NCBI GenBank assembly: GCA_041859095.1
Contig: JBHEKY010000013.1
Coordinates: forward strand, 1 to 64,000
DNA length: 64,000 nt
Origin: UBA1422 sp041859095
GTDB taxonomy: Bacteria; Bacillota; Clostridia; Peptostreptococcales; Anaerovoracaceae
Direction: 5' to 3'
In this document: positions 23,801 through 33,809 of the stretch, piece by piece
Numbering within the stretch: position 1 is the stretch's first letter
Layout of the letters: the number at the start of each line of letters is the position of its first letter
Program-made: the position numbers and the translations under genes
The notes under the pieces: generated by a model
Told to the model about the DNA's origin: nothing
Database searches by the model: none
The model's input: the letters and a program-made list of their open reading frames with translations, nothing else

Positions 23801-25132
23801 ATGAACACAAATTGTGAAAATAAATTTTACGACATAACTATTTATGATTTGTTCCCACTTGTTTTAAAAAAGTGGAGGAAAATATTGCTGATAGGATTAA
23901 TTGTCGCAGTAGTTTTTGGTTTATATAAATTTATTCCACTTCTTAACATTGCAAATAACGATCAGCTTCTTGCGACTCAAGTTATAGAAAAGGAACTTCT
24001 ACAAGATTCAATAAATGAAATTCAAGAAGAAGTCAATCTTAAAGAAAAAGAACTTAAAGAGTCCATTTATTACAATTTGGAACCATCAATGATAACAAAG
24101 GGAATTGTATCTTACTATATTGACGCTCCAATACAAGATGAAGCATTGGGATTTCAGAGTGATTTGGTATACTTATATGTCGATTATTTTAATTCCGGCG
24201 AGATATACAAAGTAGTCGCGAAGCAACTAAGTGATGATATTAAACCTGTCTATTTATCTCAGATAATTAAGGCAGAGGCAAATGGTACGAATGCTCCAAG
24301 CTCTTTTAATATATTTGTCATGGGTGCTAGTAGCAAACAGACAAATGAAATTTTGCAGCTTATAAAACAAGAAATTAACAACAAACAATCGGAATTCTCG
24401 AACCTAGTTAGTGAACACACAAGTAAGTTAACATCTGAAAACATTGTGGTTGTTTCCGATTCCAAAGTTTTGGATGACCAAAATTTTCAAACTAATCGAT
24501 ATGAAGCCTTAAAGACAGAACTTAATGACAAAAAATCTCAACTCCAAAATATCGAAGCTCAAGTGAACACAATAAAGGACGCAGTCATTTCAGGGTTATT
24601 ATATTCTCTAATTGGCCTGCTTGCAGGCATTGTACTTGCAATGATATATTATTTTATTACTGTCAATTTATCAAATAATATAAAATCCAGAAAACAAATT
24701 ATTATTAACTATGGCTTAGAAGTGTTAGGTGAGTTGATACAAAAAAATAACAAGAGCAACAGGTTAGATATGTTAATAAGCAAATTGGCAAGAGAACCAT
24801 ATGGTCTTTCAACAGAAGAAATCAACCGTATTATTGCCAACAATATCATTGCCATGTCAAAGTCTAAGAATATTTTAATTGTTGGTTGCAAAGATATTAT
24901 TAATACAGAGATAATATTTGAGGGGATTTCCTCATGTGACATTTTAATGGACTATAAGGTTGGGTTCAGTGATAAACCATTACATACTTCTGAGACACTC
25001 TCGAATGTTTTAAAATGTGATTCAATTATACTCATTGTTAAGAAGAATAAAACATCCTTGGATGAACTTCAAAATGCAATTCATACAGTGAATAAATATA
25101 ATAAAGACCTTGTAGGCACTATACTGGTATAA
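23801..25132 (+). CDS. Wzz/CapA-type chain-length protein with degenerate kinase-like C-terminal domain
   Basis: 443 aa. A membrane helix at about 26-44 and a second at about 262-285 bracket an extracytoplasmic, coiled-coil-prone region, the Wzz fold that controls polymer chain length. The remaining 155 residues are cytoplasmic. Their layout recalls a bacterial tyrosine kinase (BY-kinase) domain: ILIVGCKDIINTEII near 357-371 stands where a Walker A loop should be, SIILIVKK corresponds to a Walker B-like strand, and the end VGTILV mirrors the VGVVLN of these kinases. The GKS/T nucleotide loop and a Tyr-rich tail are missing, so no kinase activity is expected. No phosphatase (CpsB) or separate kinase is seen in the locus. 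Confidence 0.8.
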   Translation: MNTNCENKFYDITIYDLFPLVLKKWRKILLIGLIVAVVFGLYKFIPLLNIANNDQLLATQVIEKELLQDSINEIQEEVNLKEKELKESIYYNLEPSMITKGIVSYYIDAPIQDEALGFQSDLVYLYVDYFNSGEIYKVVAKQLSDDIKPVYLSQIIKAEANGTNAPSSFNIFVMGASSKQTNEILQLIKQEINNKQSEFSNLVSEHTSKLTSENIVVVSDSKVLDDQNFQTNRYEALKTELNDKKSQLQNIEAQVNTIKDAVISGLLYSLIGLLAGIVLAMIYYFITVNLSNNIKSRKQIIINYGLEVLGELIQKNNKSNRLDMLISKLAREPYGLSTEEINRIIANNIIAMSKSKNILIVGCKDIINTEIIFEGISSCDILMDYKVGFSDKPLHTSETLSNVLKCDSIILIVKKNKTSLDELQNAIHTVNKYNKDLVGTILV

Positions 25133-25178
25133 GTATCAAGAAATCTACATTAACACAGGTGGAGGAGACAGTGAGAAT

Positions 25179-26030
25179 ATGACAGACATAAAACGTGTTT
25201 TAATCACTGGCAAGGACAGTTATATTGGCAAATCTATAGAAAATTGGCTAATGAGAGAACCTGGTAATTATCTCGTAGACACAGTTGAGATGAAAGATGT
25301 GTCATGGAAAACGATGGATTTTAGCTTATATGACGTTGTGTTTCATGTTGCCGGAATAGCTCACATCAGAGAGTCAAGCGATAATCACGAACTGTACTAT
25401 AAGGTGAACAGGGACTTAGCATATGAAACGGCTCAGAAGGCGAAAGAATCAGGAGTTGGACAGATAATATTTCTTAGCTCAATGAGTGTATACGGGATGG
25501 AAACTGGTATCATTGATCAGTGTACTCCGTTGAAGTCAAATACAGCTTATGGAAAATCTAAGATTCAGGCAGAAGAGCTTATTAATAGACTAGCAGATCA
25601 ATCTTTTACTGTTTCAATTATAAGGCCACCCATGGTATATGGGAAAGGGTGTAGAGGTAATTATACACGACTTGCTAAGTTGGCACGAAAGATGCCAATT
25701 TTTCCAAAGATAGACAATAATCGCAGTATGATATATATTGACAACTTATCAGAGTTTGTGAAGCAGCTCATAGACAATCGATGTGGGGGAGTGTTTTTCC
25801 CACAGAATACAGAATATGTAAATACCAGTGAACTTTTTCGGATGATTGCAGAAGTTCATGGCAAGAAAGTTGTATTCACTAAGTTATTTAACCCTCTATT
25901 AGGTTCAATAAAAGTCAGCACGTTGAATAAAGTCTTTGGAGACCTTATTTATGACCTCAACATGTCTGAGTTTGGTAATAACTATCGAGTATGCGAGTTT
26001 AGTGAATCAATAAAAAGGACCGAGGAGTGA
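25179..26030 (+). CDS. NAD-dependent epimerase/dehydratase-family sugar reductase
   Basis: 283 aa, an extended SDR. The nucleotide motif is GKDSYIG instead of GxxGxxG, followed by VVFHVAGIAHIRES, SSMSVYG, and the catalytic Tyr-Lys in YGKSKIQAEEL. It resembles the 4-keto-reductases (WbpV type) that reduce UDP-2-acetamido-4-keto-6-deoxyhexose to UDP-FucNAc or UDP-QuiNAc. Together with the WbpM-like dehydratase and the initiating transferase it would make the first sugar of the repeat unit. The substrate is inferred. It overlaps the next gene's upstream region, with the GGAG of that gene's RBS inside this stop. Confidence 0.8.
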   Translation: MTDIKRVLITGKDSYIGKSIENWLMREPGNYLVDTVEMKDVSWKTMDFSLYDVVFHVAGIAHIRESSDNHELYYKVNRDLAYETAQKAKESGVGQIIFLSSMSVYGMETGIIDQCTPLKSNTAYGKSKIQAEELINRLADQSFTVSIIRPPMVYGKGCRGNYTRLAKLARKMPIFPKIDNNRSMIYIDNLSEFVKQLIDNRCGGVFFPQNTEYVNTSELFRMIAEVHGKKVVFTKLFNPLLGSIKVSTLNKVFGDLIYDLNMSEFGNNYRVCEFSESIKRTEE

Positions 26031-26035
26031 ACAAA

Positions 26036-26806
26036 ATGGGTAGGAAAGAAGTCTTAGTAAGCATCGTTATGCCAGCATATAATTGTGAAAAACATGTTGT
26101 GCATGCTATCAACTCAGTTCTCGCTCAAACCTATCAAAATTGGGAATTATTGGTTCTTGATGATGGATCTAAAGACAATACACAACATATTATTGAAGTG
26201 TTTTGCAAAAACGATAATAGAATAAAAGCACTCCCTAATGAAAAAAACATGGGAGTTTCAACAACAAGAAACAGAGGAATAGAACATGCATCTGGTGAGT
26301 GGATAGCTTTTTTGGATAGTGATGATATGTGGGATCCGGAAAAATTGCAGAAACAGTTTCAAATAATAGAAAAGGAATCAGCGGAATTCATATTCACTGG
26401 AGCATCCTATATCAATGAAGAGGGAGAGCCATATAAGGGAACGTTTGCTGTTCCTGCAATGGTAACATATGAAAAACTTAGAAATCAGAATGTAATATCC
26501 TGTTCATCTGTTCTAATAAAAAAGAAGTTTTTTGATAATATCAAGATGGAAAAAGATGAGATACATGAAGATTATGCTGTTTGGCTAAGGGTGCTAAAAA
26601 TGGGAGTAATCGCATATGGAGTAAATGAACCTCTGCTCATTTATAGAATTTCCGGTAATTCAAAATCTGGAAACAAAATCAAATCGGTTAAAATGACATA
26701 CAAAGTTTTTAGATTCATCGGCATGAATCCAATTGAATCAGCTTATTTTATGATGAGGCACCTGATTGGATCCATGATGAAATACAAAAGGATACATGCC
26801 ATTTGA
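26036..26806 (+). CDS. Glycosyltransferase, family 2 (GT-A fold)
   Basis: 256 aa from the ATG at 26036 (GAGGAG upstream); the alternative GTG at 26027 overlaps the preceding stop. Typical GT2 elements are present: VSIVMPAYNCEKHV, LLVLDDGSKDNT, TTRNRGIEHASGEWIAFLDSDDMW with the DxD-type metal site, and a catalytic-region EDYAVWLRVL. It is an inverting, cytoplasmic or peripheral enzyme that would add one sugar to the lipid-linked repeat unit. Donor and acceptor cannot be read from sequence. Confidence 0.88.
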   Translation: MGRKEVLVSIVMPAYNCEKHVVHAINSVLAQTYQNWELLVLDDGSKDNTQHIIEVFCKNDNRIKALPNEKNMGVSTTRNRGIEHASGEWIAFLDSDDMWDPEKLQKQFQIIEKESAEFIFTGASYINEEGEPYKGTFAVPAMVTYEKLRNQNVISCSSVLIKKKFFDNIKMEKDEIHEDYAVWLRVLKMGVIAYGVNEPLLIYRISGNSKSGNKIKSVKMTYKVFRFIGMNPIESAYFMMRHLIGSMMKYKRIHAI

Positions 26807-26830
26807 CATCATATATGTGAGGGATACCTA

Positions 26831-28063
26831 ATGAATGTTTTATTTTTGGGCGGTGTTTTTGATAGCATAGAAGAAATAGGAATTCTTGAGAAATCAAAAG
26901 GAACAGTTCATTATGCTGCTAATAAATATCAGTGGAATCTCGTTGATGGATTGCTTGAATTAGAAAACTTAAAACTCACGATATTATCTGCCCCATTTAT
27001 AGGTTCTTTCCCTAAAGATTATAAAGATATTCATTATAAAGGGCGAAAATCAGTATACAAGAATATAGTAGATATTAACTATGTTAGTTTTAACAACATT
27101 TGGGGCATTAGGAGCATTTCCAGAAAAAACAATCTTCGGAAAAGTATAAAAGCTTTTGCTGATAGCACTACTGACAACAAAGTGATAATTGTTTATTCCC
27201 CCCACACTCCATTTTTACAAGCTGCTGTTTATGCAAAAGAAAACGACCCTTCCATTCACATTTGTTTGGTTGTTCCGGATTTGCCGCAGTTTATGAACTT
27301 AAAGGACAAGAAATCTTTTATATATGACAGATTAAAGAAAACTGATATCGCTATTTTTGAAAAAAACTTGAAACACGTGGACTCATTCGTTCTGTTAACA
27401 GATTCTATGAAAAATATGTTGAACGTTGGGGATAGACCTTATATTGTTATCGAGGGAGTTGTAGCCATAGAAACTGGTAATATCGACAACAAAAGTGATG
27501 ACTTCCGAAATTCGAATGATATAACAGTTGTATATACTGGCACGTTAAATAAGAAATTTGGTGTTGTAGATTTAATACATGCCTTTCATGGTACTACAAA
27601 CAGAAATGCCCAACTAATTATATGTGGGAGAGGTGACTCAGAAGAAATCATCAAAAGATTCGCTGAAAAGGATGGAAGAATTGTTTTTTTAGGTCAATTG
27701 TCTAATTCTGAAGTAACTAAAATTCAACAAAGAGCAACGGTTCTTGTAAACCCAAGACAGAATAATGAAGAATTTACCAAGTATTCATTTCCTTCGAAGA
27801 ACTTGGAGTATCTTTTAACCGGGCGGCCTGTAATTGCCTATAAATTAGACGGCATACCCGATGAATATGATGACTGTTTTTACTATGTTGAGGACAACTC
27901 AATAGATAGTCTTAGCAGAAAAATTGAAGAGATTATATCTATGGACAAAGAAACTCGAAATGCATTTGGAGAGAGGGCAAGATGCTATGTTATAAAAGAA
28001 AAAAACAACATAGTTGCAACAAAAAAAATAGTAAATATGATTGAAAAGAGTAGGAGTAGATAG
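26831..28063 (+). CDS. Glycosyltransferase, family 4-like (GT-B fold)
   Basis: 410 aa. The C-terminal donor-binding half carries the GT4 pattern: VVYTGTLNKKFGVVDLIHAF, LIICGRGDSEE, VFLGQLSNSEV and an E-x7-E-like region at SFPSKNLEYLLTGRPVIAY. The N-terminal acceptor half is poorly conserved. It would transfer a sugar with retention during repeat-unit assembly. It precedes the CapEFG genes by three bases; a FucNAc-transfer role is possible but not shown. Confidence 0.84.
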   Translation: MNVLFLGGVFDSIEEIGILEKSKGTVHYAANKYQWNLVDGLLELENLKLTILSAPFIGSFPKDYKDIHYKGRKSVYKNIVDINYVSFNNIWGIRSISRKNNLRKSIKAFADSTTDNKVIIVYSPHTPFLQAAVYAKENDPSIHICLVVPDLPQFMNLKDKKSFIYDRLKKTDIAIFEKNLKHVDSFVLLTDSMKNMLNVGDRPYIVIEGVVAIETGNIDNKSDDFRNSNDITVVYTGTLNKKFGVVDLIHAFHGTTNRNAQLIICGRGDSEEIIKRFAEKDGRIVFLGQLSNSEVTKIQQRATVLVNPRQNNEEFTKYSFPSKNLEYLLTGRPVIAYKLDGIPDEYDDCFYYVEDNSIDSLSRKIEEIISMDKETRNAFGERARCYVIKEKNNIVATKKIVNMIEKSRSR

Positions 28064-28066
28064 GGA

Positions 28067-29089
28067 ATGTTTAAGAATAAAGTATTATTAATAACTGGTG
28101 GAACAGGTTCTTTTGGGAATGCAGTTATGAAAAAGTTCCTAGATGAAGACATAAAAGAAGTGCGTATATTTTCTCGTGATGAGAAGAAACAAGATGATAT
28201 GAGAAAACTCTATAAAAACGATAAGTTGAAGTTTTATATTGGAGATGTTCGAGATATAGAAAGTGTAAAAAATGCAATGCATGGAGTTGATTATATCTTT
28301 CACGCAGCAGCGCTCAAACAAGTACCTTCATGTGAGTTCTTCCCTTTGGAGGCAGTTAAGACTAATATTTTAGGAACAGATAACGTTCTAACAGGAGCTG
28401 TTGAGATGGGCATAAAGAAAGTCATCTGTTTATCAACTGATAAAGCGGCGTATCCAATTAACGCTATGGGAATTTCGAAAGCCATGATGGAAAAGGTTTT
28501 TGTTGCGAAATCAAAGAATGTGGATCCAGAGAAGACCCTTATTTGTGGAACTAGATATGGAAATGTAATGGCATCAAGAGGATCGGTTATCCCTCTTTTT
28601 ATTGATCAGATTAAGAGCGGGTTACCATTAACAGTAACGGATCCTAACATGACTCGATTTTTAATGAGCCTTGATGAGGCTGTCGAACTCGTTGAGTTCG
28701 CATTTCAGAATGCTGAAGCAGGAGATATTATGGTTCAGAAATCCCCGGCATCTACAGTAGGAGACTTAGCGCAGGCTATCAAAGAACTTTTTAAAGCAGA
28801 AAATGAAATCAAAGTTATAGGTACTCGTCATGGAGAAAAACTTTATGAGACGCTACTTACAAAAGAAGAACATGTAGTTGCAAAAGACATGGGTGGATTT
28901 TATAGAGTACCTGCTGATAAACGAGACTTAAACTATGATAAATACTTTGTTGAGGGAGATCAGAATCTTTCCTCAGAAGATGAGTATAACTCACATAACA
29001 CAGAAAGACTCAATATCGAGCAGATTAAAGAGAGACTATTACAACTTGATTATGTCAGAGAACAATTGGAAGGTTGGGATAGGCGATGA
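28067..29089 (+). CDS. capE: UDP-GlcNAc 4,6-dehydratase/5-epimerase, CapE-like
   Basis: 340 aa, a short soluble SDR. LLITGGTGSFGNAVM at the N terminus is the CapE/FlaA1-type signature; STDKAAYPINAMGISKAMMEK carries the catalytic residues, and GTRYGNVMASRGSVIPLF follows. It converts UDP-GlcNAc to UDP-2-acetamido-2,6-dideoxy-beta-L-arabino-4-hexulose, the first step of UDP-L-FucNAc synthesis. The assignment rests on the next two genes, which are CapF and CapG homologues in order. Its stop overlaps capF by four bases. Confidence 0.92.
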   Translation: MFKNKVLLITGGTGSFGNAVMKKFLDEDIKEVRIFSRDEKKQDDMRKLYKNDKLKFYIGDVRDIESVKNAMHGVDYIFHAAALKQVPSCEFFPLEAVKTNILGTDNVLTGAVEMGIKKVICLSTDKAAYPINAMGISKAMMEKVFVAKSKNVDPEKTLICGTRYGNVMASRGSVIPLFIDQIKSGLPLTVTDPNMTRFLMSLDEAVELVEFAFQNAEAGDIMVQKSPASTVGDLAQAIKELFKAENEIKVIGTRHGEKLYETLLTKEEHVVAKDMGGFYRVPADKRDLNYDKYFVEGDQNLSSEDEYNSHNTERLNIEQIKERLLQLDYVREQLEGWDRR

Positions 29090-30195
29090 ATATATTAGTC
29101 ACGGGGGCAAACGGATTCATTGGTAAAAATTTGATTTCAACACTTAGAAGTATAGGGCACCATGAGATTTTTGAATTTGATCTTGATACGAAGCCATCAT
29201 TACTAAATGACTATTGCATGAATGCTGATTTTGTATTTCATCTTGCGGGGGTAAATCGTACTGAAGAAAAGTCAGAGTTCATGGAAGGTAACTTTGGGTT
29301 TACTTCTGATTTGCTAAGCACACTAAAAAAGCATTGTAACACGTGCCCTGTGATGATTTCTTCTTCAATCCAAGCCACATTAGAGAATCCTTATGGAGAG
29401 AGTAAAAAAGCGGGTGAAAAACTTCTAATTGACTATGGTAACAAAACTGGAGCCAAAGTCCTAATCTATAGATTTCCAAACGTTTTTGGCAAATGGTGTA
29501 AACCGAATTATAATAGTGCCGTCGCCACATTTTGTTATAATATAGCGCATGATTTACCTATAAAAGTGAATGATTCAAGTATACTTATGAATCTTGTATA
29601 CATAGATGATGTCGTTGATGAACTAGTAAATGCATTGGGAAACAACGAGAATAAAGTTGATTCTTTATGCAAAGTTCCCGTGGAACATTCTATTACCCTT
29701 GGTGAAATAGTCGATTTGATTTATTCGTTTAAAAATAGTAGAGATGATAAGTCAGTTCCTAATATGTCAGATGAATTTACCAAAAAACTCTATAGTACAT
29801 ATCTGAGCTACTTACCGGAGGATCAGTTTAGTTATGCATTAAGGATGAATGCCGATCAAAGAGGATCTTTTACTGAATTTTTTAAAACGCCTGATCGAGG
29901 CCAATTTTCTGTCAATATCTCGAAACCAGGAATCATAAAAGGTAATCACTGGCATCACAGCAAGAATGAGAAGTTTCTAGTTGTAAGTGGTCGGGGCATT
30001 ATTCGATTTCGTAAAATGGGTTCAGATCAAGTATTAGAGTATTTCGTAAGCTCGGAAAAGCTGGAAGTTGTCGATATTCCACCGGGCTATACGCACAACA
30101 TTGAGAATCTTGGTGACGCGGATATGGTGACAATCATGTGGGCTAATGAGCCATATAACCATGAAAAACCTGATACTTATTATATGGAGGTATAA
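29086..30195 (+). CDS. capF: CapF-like bifunctional reductase/epimerase (SDR plus cupin)
   Basis: 369 aa with two domains. Residues 1 to about 245 are an SDR (ILVTGANGFIGKNLI, with YGESKKAGEKL carrying Tyr-Lys). Residues from about 255 are a zinc cupin (NHWHHSKNEKFLVV and PPGYTHNI give the His/Glu ligands). In Staphylococcus CapF the cupin epimerises C3 of the CapE product and the SDR then reduces C4, giving UDP-6-deoxy-L-talosamine derivative. It lies between capE (overlap) and capG (three bases), in pathway order. Confidence 0.93.
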   Translation: MNILVTGANGFIGKNLISTLRSIGHHEIFEFDLDTKPSLLNDYCMNADFVFHLAGVNRTEEKSEFMEGNFGFTSDLLSTLKKHCNTCPVMISSSIQATLENPYGESKKAGEKLLIDYGNKTGAKVLIYRFPNVFGKWCKPNYNSAVATFCYNIAHDLPIKVNDSSILMNLVYIDDVVDELVNALGNNENKVDSLCKVPVEHSITLGEIVDLIYSFKNSRDDKSVPNMSDEFTKKLYSTYLSYLPEDQFSYALRMNADQRGSFTEFFKTPDRGQFSVNISKPGIIKGNHWHHSKNEKFLVVSGRGIIRFRKMGSDQVLEYFVSSEKLEVVDIPPGYTHNIENLGDADMVTIMWANEPYNHEKPDTYYMEV

Positions 30196-30198
30196 CTG

Positions 30199-31338
30199 AT
30201 GAAAAGATTAAAAGTCATGACAGTTGTTGGCACTAGGCCGGAAATCATAAGACTGTCTGCTGTTATTAATAAATTAGATCAATCAAGTGCTGTCGAGCAT
30301 ATACTTGTGCATACAGGGCAGAATTATGACTATGAATTAAATGAAGTATTTTTCAACGACTTTAAATTGAAAAAACCCGATTTTTTCCTAAATGCAGCAA
30401 TAGGGACAGCAGTTGAAACAATTGGGAATATTCTAGTTAAGATTGATCCAATACTTGAAGAAGTAAAGCCAGACGCGTTTTTAGTCCTTGGAGATACAAA
30501 TAGTTGTTTATGTGCAATTGCGGCGAAGAGAAGACAAATCCCAATCTTCCATATGGAAGCAGGAAACAGATGCTTTGACCAAAGGGTACCTGAAGAGACC
30601 AATAGAAAAATTGTAGATCATATAGCAGACATTAATTTAACATATAGTGATATTGCTAGAGAATATCTTCTTAGAGAAGGTTTGCCTGCTGATAGAATTA
30701 TAAAAACAGGCAGTCCGATGTTTGAGGTACTAAATTCAAGAAAAGAAGACATTAAGAATTCTGACGTCCTGGAAAGGCTCGGACTTGAAAAAGAGAAGTA
30801 CTTTGTTGTATCGGCACACAGAGAAGAGAATATAAGCTCGGAGCAAAATTTTAGGGATCTAGTTGAGAGTTTAAATACAATTGCAGAAAAATATAAGATG
30901 CCATTAATTGTAAGCACACATCCAAGAACAAGAAAGATGATTGAGTCAAAGCGCATCGAGTTTAATCCGTATATAAAAACTATGAAACCACTTGGATTCA
31001 ATGATTACATTAAACTTCAGATGCACGCAGCTGCAACGCTAAGTGATAGTGGAACGATAAGTGAAGAGTCTTCGATTCTGGGGTTTAAAGCACTCAATAT
31101 TAGACAGGCGCATGAAAGACCTGAGTCCATGGAAGAATCCGCAGTAATGATGGTAGGACTTAAGTCGGAAAGAATTATTCAAGGGTTAGAAGTACTAGAT
31201 TCTCAGGACAAAGACACCTTGAGAATAGTATCAGATTATTGTATGCCTAATGTATCTGATAAAGTATTGAGAATTATTTTGTCATATACTGATTATGTCA
31301 ATAGAGTGGTTTGGCAAAAAGAGGGATTCAATGAGTAG
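30199..31338 (+). CDS. capG: UDP-N-acetylhexosamine 2-epimerase, CapG/WecB type
   Basis: 379 aa, non-hydrolysing UDP-GlcNAc 2-epimerase fold. Typical segments are VVGTRPEIIRLSAVI, VHTGQNYDYELNEVFF, VLGDTNSCLCAI, HMEAGNRCFDQRVPEETNR and SDSGTISEESSILG. As the last CapEFG step it would epimerise C2 to give UDP-L-FucNAc. The same fold also makes UDP-ManNAc (WecB), but the gene order favours CapG. It overlaps the polymerase gene by eight bases. Confidence 0.9.
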   Translation: MKRLKVMTVVGTRPEIIRLSAVINKLDQSSAVEHILVHTGQNYDYELNEVFFNDFKLKKPDFFLNAAIGTAVETIGNILVKIDPILEEVKPDAFLVLGDTNSCLCAIAAKRRQIPIFHMEAGNRCFDQRVPEETNRKIVDHIADINLTYSDIAREYLLREGLPADRIIKTGSPMFEVLNSRKEDIKNSDVLERLGLEKEKYFVVSAHREENISSEQNFRDLVESLNTIAEKYKMPLIVSTHPRTRKMIESKRIEFNPYIKTMKPLGFNDYIKLQMHAAATLSDSGTISEESSILGFKALNIRQAHERPESMEESAVMMVGLKSERIIQGLEVLDSQDKDTLRIVSDYCMPNVSDKVLRIILSYTDYVNRVVWQKEGFNE

Positions 31339-32566
31339 TGTATGCTTTTTTAGCTTATATTTTATTTTAATAGGTTTAACCTTGAGTTCTTTGTTTCTCA
31401 AGAAACTAGAGAATAACTATGTTTTAGTTTTTAATATATGGTGGCTGTTTTGGCTATTAATTTCCTATTTGAATATTGGTGAGTTCTACCCTATTGATGA
31501 TAGAACATACTGGTATATTTATTCGGGATTGATATTTTTCAATCTATCATTATATTTTGTTAAGAGAAACTCCTTCAATAGGATCGATAGTATGAGGCCA
31601 ATGGGACTATCGGTATTATTTATGTTGGAGATTCTTTATTTATTGGCACTTTTATATTATTTATTTAGAATGTATAACATTGTAGACATGTTCGAAGAGT
31701 ATTGGAAAGTTCGTTTTATCTATTTCGGAATCCCTTTTGGTGGAATAACAGAAAAACTATTTGGCATGCCACTTGAAACACACTTGTTTAATTTATTAAA
31801 AATGTTCAACCTTGTTAATTTTTTAGTAGCACTGGTCGAGTTAGATACCAAAAAATATGGGAGACTGTATTTGGTGATATTTAATATGTTTTTATTTGGA
31901 ATATTAAGTGGCGGAAGAGATTTCATAGCTTATATCATGATTTTTGGTATTTATGCATTTAAAAAGAAATTAATTTTTAAATATTTCAAATATATTTTGT
32001 TAATGTGTGTGGCTGTACTTTTTATGACTTTCTTAAGAGAAGGAGGTCTGTCGAAGGTCTACATGGCTGTGGTGACATATTTTACTGGGGCCATTTCATA
32101 TTTTGATTATTTATTAAATAATGACAATGGTGTTAGATATTATGGAGAACTGACATTTTCTAGTATTCTTGCACCACTAAGCTTTTTTCTAAGAACCTTG
32201 GGGTTCAATGCAGCGATGAGTGGAATGTCAGAAGTTGGGATCGAATTAATGAAGTTCGTTCAACTATCTGATACAAATAGTTTTTACAAACTTTATAACG
32301 CACTGGCAACTTCGTTTTACTGGCAATTTAAAGATTTTGGATATTCAGGGATAATAGCTATAAATTTTGTTCTTGGTATATTTTATAATAATTTTTATAG
32401 TAGATATAACGGAAAATGTGCAATTGTTTTGTTTGCATACCTTGAATATCTGATGATAATGAGTATTTTTAGTTTTAAATTTACTGATCTGTTTTCGATG
32501 TTGCCTATTCTGATATTTTTGTTTTTATTCAAAGTTAATAACACTAAAGAGACGATCCGACTATAA
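31331..32566 (+). CDS. wzy: Wzy-like repeat-unit polymerase
   Basis: 411 aa from the ATG at 31331 with GAGGG upstream, overlapping the capG stop. The longer frame starting at 31295 lies inside capG. It has ten or more hydrophobic helices and little conserved motif, and one larger loop near residues 215-300, the profile of an O-antigen/capsule polymerase. Presence of one Wzx and one Wzy candidate in the locus supports the Wzy-dependent pathway. The family is too variable for a firmer sequence-based call. Confidence 0.78.
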   Translation: MSSVCFFSLYFILIGLTLSSLFLKKLENNYVLVFNIWWLFWLLISYLNIGEFYPIDDRTYWYIYSGLIFFNLSLYFVKRNSFNRIDSMRPMGLSVLFMLEILYLLALLYYLFRMYNIVDMFEEYWKVRFIYFGIPFGGITEKLFGMPLETHLFNLLKMFNLVNFLVALVELDTKKYGRLYLVIFNMFLFGILSGGRDFIAYIMIFGIYAFKKKLIFKYFKYILLMCVAVLFMTFLREGGLSKVYMAVVTYFTGAISYFDYLLNNDNGVRYYGELTFSSILAPLSFFLRTLGFNAAMSGMSEVGIELMKFVQLSDTNSFYKLYNALATSFYWQFKDFGYSGIIAINFVLGIFYNNFYSRYNGKCAIVLFAYLEYLMIMSIFSFKFTDLFSMLPILIFLFLFKVNNTKETIRL

Positions 32567-32600
32567 AAGTACTATAGTATACCTAGGGAGCAATTGTTAA

Positions 32601-33809
32601 ATGAAAAAAAAAATATTGATAATACATCATTCCGGGGTTATTGGCGGTGCAGGTGTAACTGTTTACAATACTATAATGGCTTTACAAGATGATTATGATG
32701 TTGTAATATACTGCCCTTCAAACCCTAGTGATTTTTCTGAATATCTTATGGAAAGAGATATTAATGTTAAAACATTTGATTTCCCTGTTGGGTCAATACA
32801 TTATTACAGTGGAGGCTCCCCGGTCCTGTCCCCAGGGTTTATAAATGGAATAGTTAATATTATAAAGTACCGGAAAAGATGGGATTGTATTTTAAAAACT
32901 GAGAACCCGGAATTAGTGATAGCAGACTCAAAAATCTTAGCTGGTATGGTATTTGCTTTTAGAAAAAACAATCAAAAGAGTGTTTGCTATGTTCAAGAAA
33001 CCAGAAAAAAAAGCATCTTGAATATTTGGAATAATATTCAGAGAGGCTTGTTGGATAAGTTTAACGGAGTTGTTTTTATATCAAAATACGATCAAGATAT
33101 GGAATCCCTAAAAAAGGCACAAAGTATAGTTGTGCCAAATTTCATCAGCATTAACAGTTTCAAACCTAATAAAGGTAGAAGCGAAGCCTGTAAGCATTTT
33201 AATGTAGATCCAAATTCCTTTAATATTTTATTTGTTGGAGGAATGTTGAGAATCAAAGGATTTGATATCGCCGTAAACTCATTGAAATACCTAAAAGATT
33301 TAAATGTAAAGTTAATAGTGGCGGGAGATTCGGAATTTCATTATAAGCATGAGAAAAGTATATACTCGCGACTTTACAATTTTCTAAAAGGGAGATATGA
33401 GAAAAGTATAAATCAGATAATTACAGATAATAACCTTCAAAGCAGCATTATTAAGATTGGTGTCCAAAAAGATATGACCGATGTGTATACACTCGCAGAT
33501 GTTTTAATTTTCCCAGCAACTACACCACATCAAGCAAGACCTGTTTTTGAAGCAGGAGCAATGAAGGTTCCTGCAATTATGCCAGATTTTGATAACACCT
33601 TAGAATATATTTCTCATGGTGTTAATGGATTGATATTTAAGCGAAAAGACCCAAGGAGTTTAGCTGATAATATTAAAATTTTAATTAAAGATGAAAAGTA
33701 TCGAAAGCATTTAGGAGAAAAGAATTATGAGTATACTCTAATAAATCATACAAAAGATACATCAGAGAAACTACTCAAAGAAATGATAGGGGAAATATTA
33801 ACGGATTGA
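32601..33809 (+). CDS. Glycosyltransferase, family 4
   Basis: 402 aa, GT-B fold. The N terminus KKILIIHHSGVIGGAGV has the glycine-rich loop of GT4 enzymes. The C-terminal half has ILFVGGMLRIKGFDIAV, LIVAGDSEFHYKH and a catalytic segment with the E-x7-E pair in PVFEAGAMKVPAIMPD. It would add another sugar to the repeat unit. It is followed by the only sizeable gap in the polysaccharide locus. Confidence 0.87.
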   Translation: MKKKILIIHHSGVIGGAGVTVYNTIMALQDDYDVVIYCPSNPSDFSEYLMERDINVKTFDFPVGSIHYYSGGSPVLSPGFINGIVNIIKYRKRWDCILKTENPELVIADSKILAGMVFAFRKNNQKSVCYVQETRKKSILNIWNNIQRGLLDKFNGVVFISKYDQDMESLKKAQSIVVPNFISINSFKPNKGRSEACKHFNVDPNSFNILFVGGMLRIKGFDIAVNSLKYLKDLNVKLIVAGDSEFHYKHEKSIYSRLYNFLKGRYEKSINQIITDNNLQSSIIKIGVQKDMTDVYTLADVLIFPATTPHQARPVFEAGAMKVPAIMPDFDNTLEYISHGVNGLIFKRKDPRSLADNIKILIKDEKYRKHLGEKNYEYTLINHTKDTSEKLLKEMIGEILTD

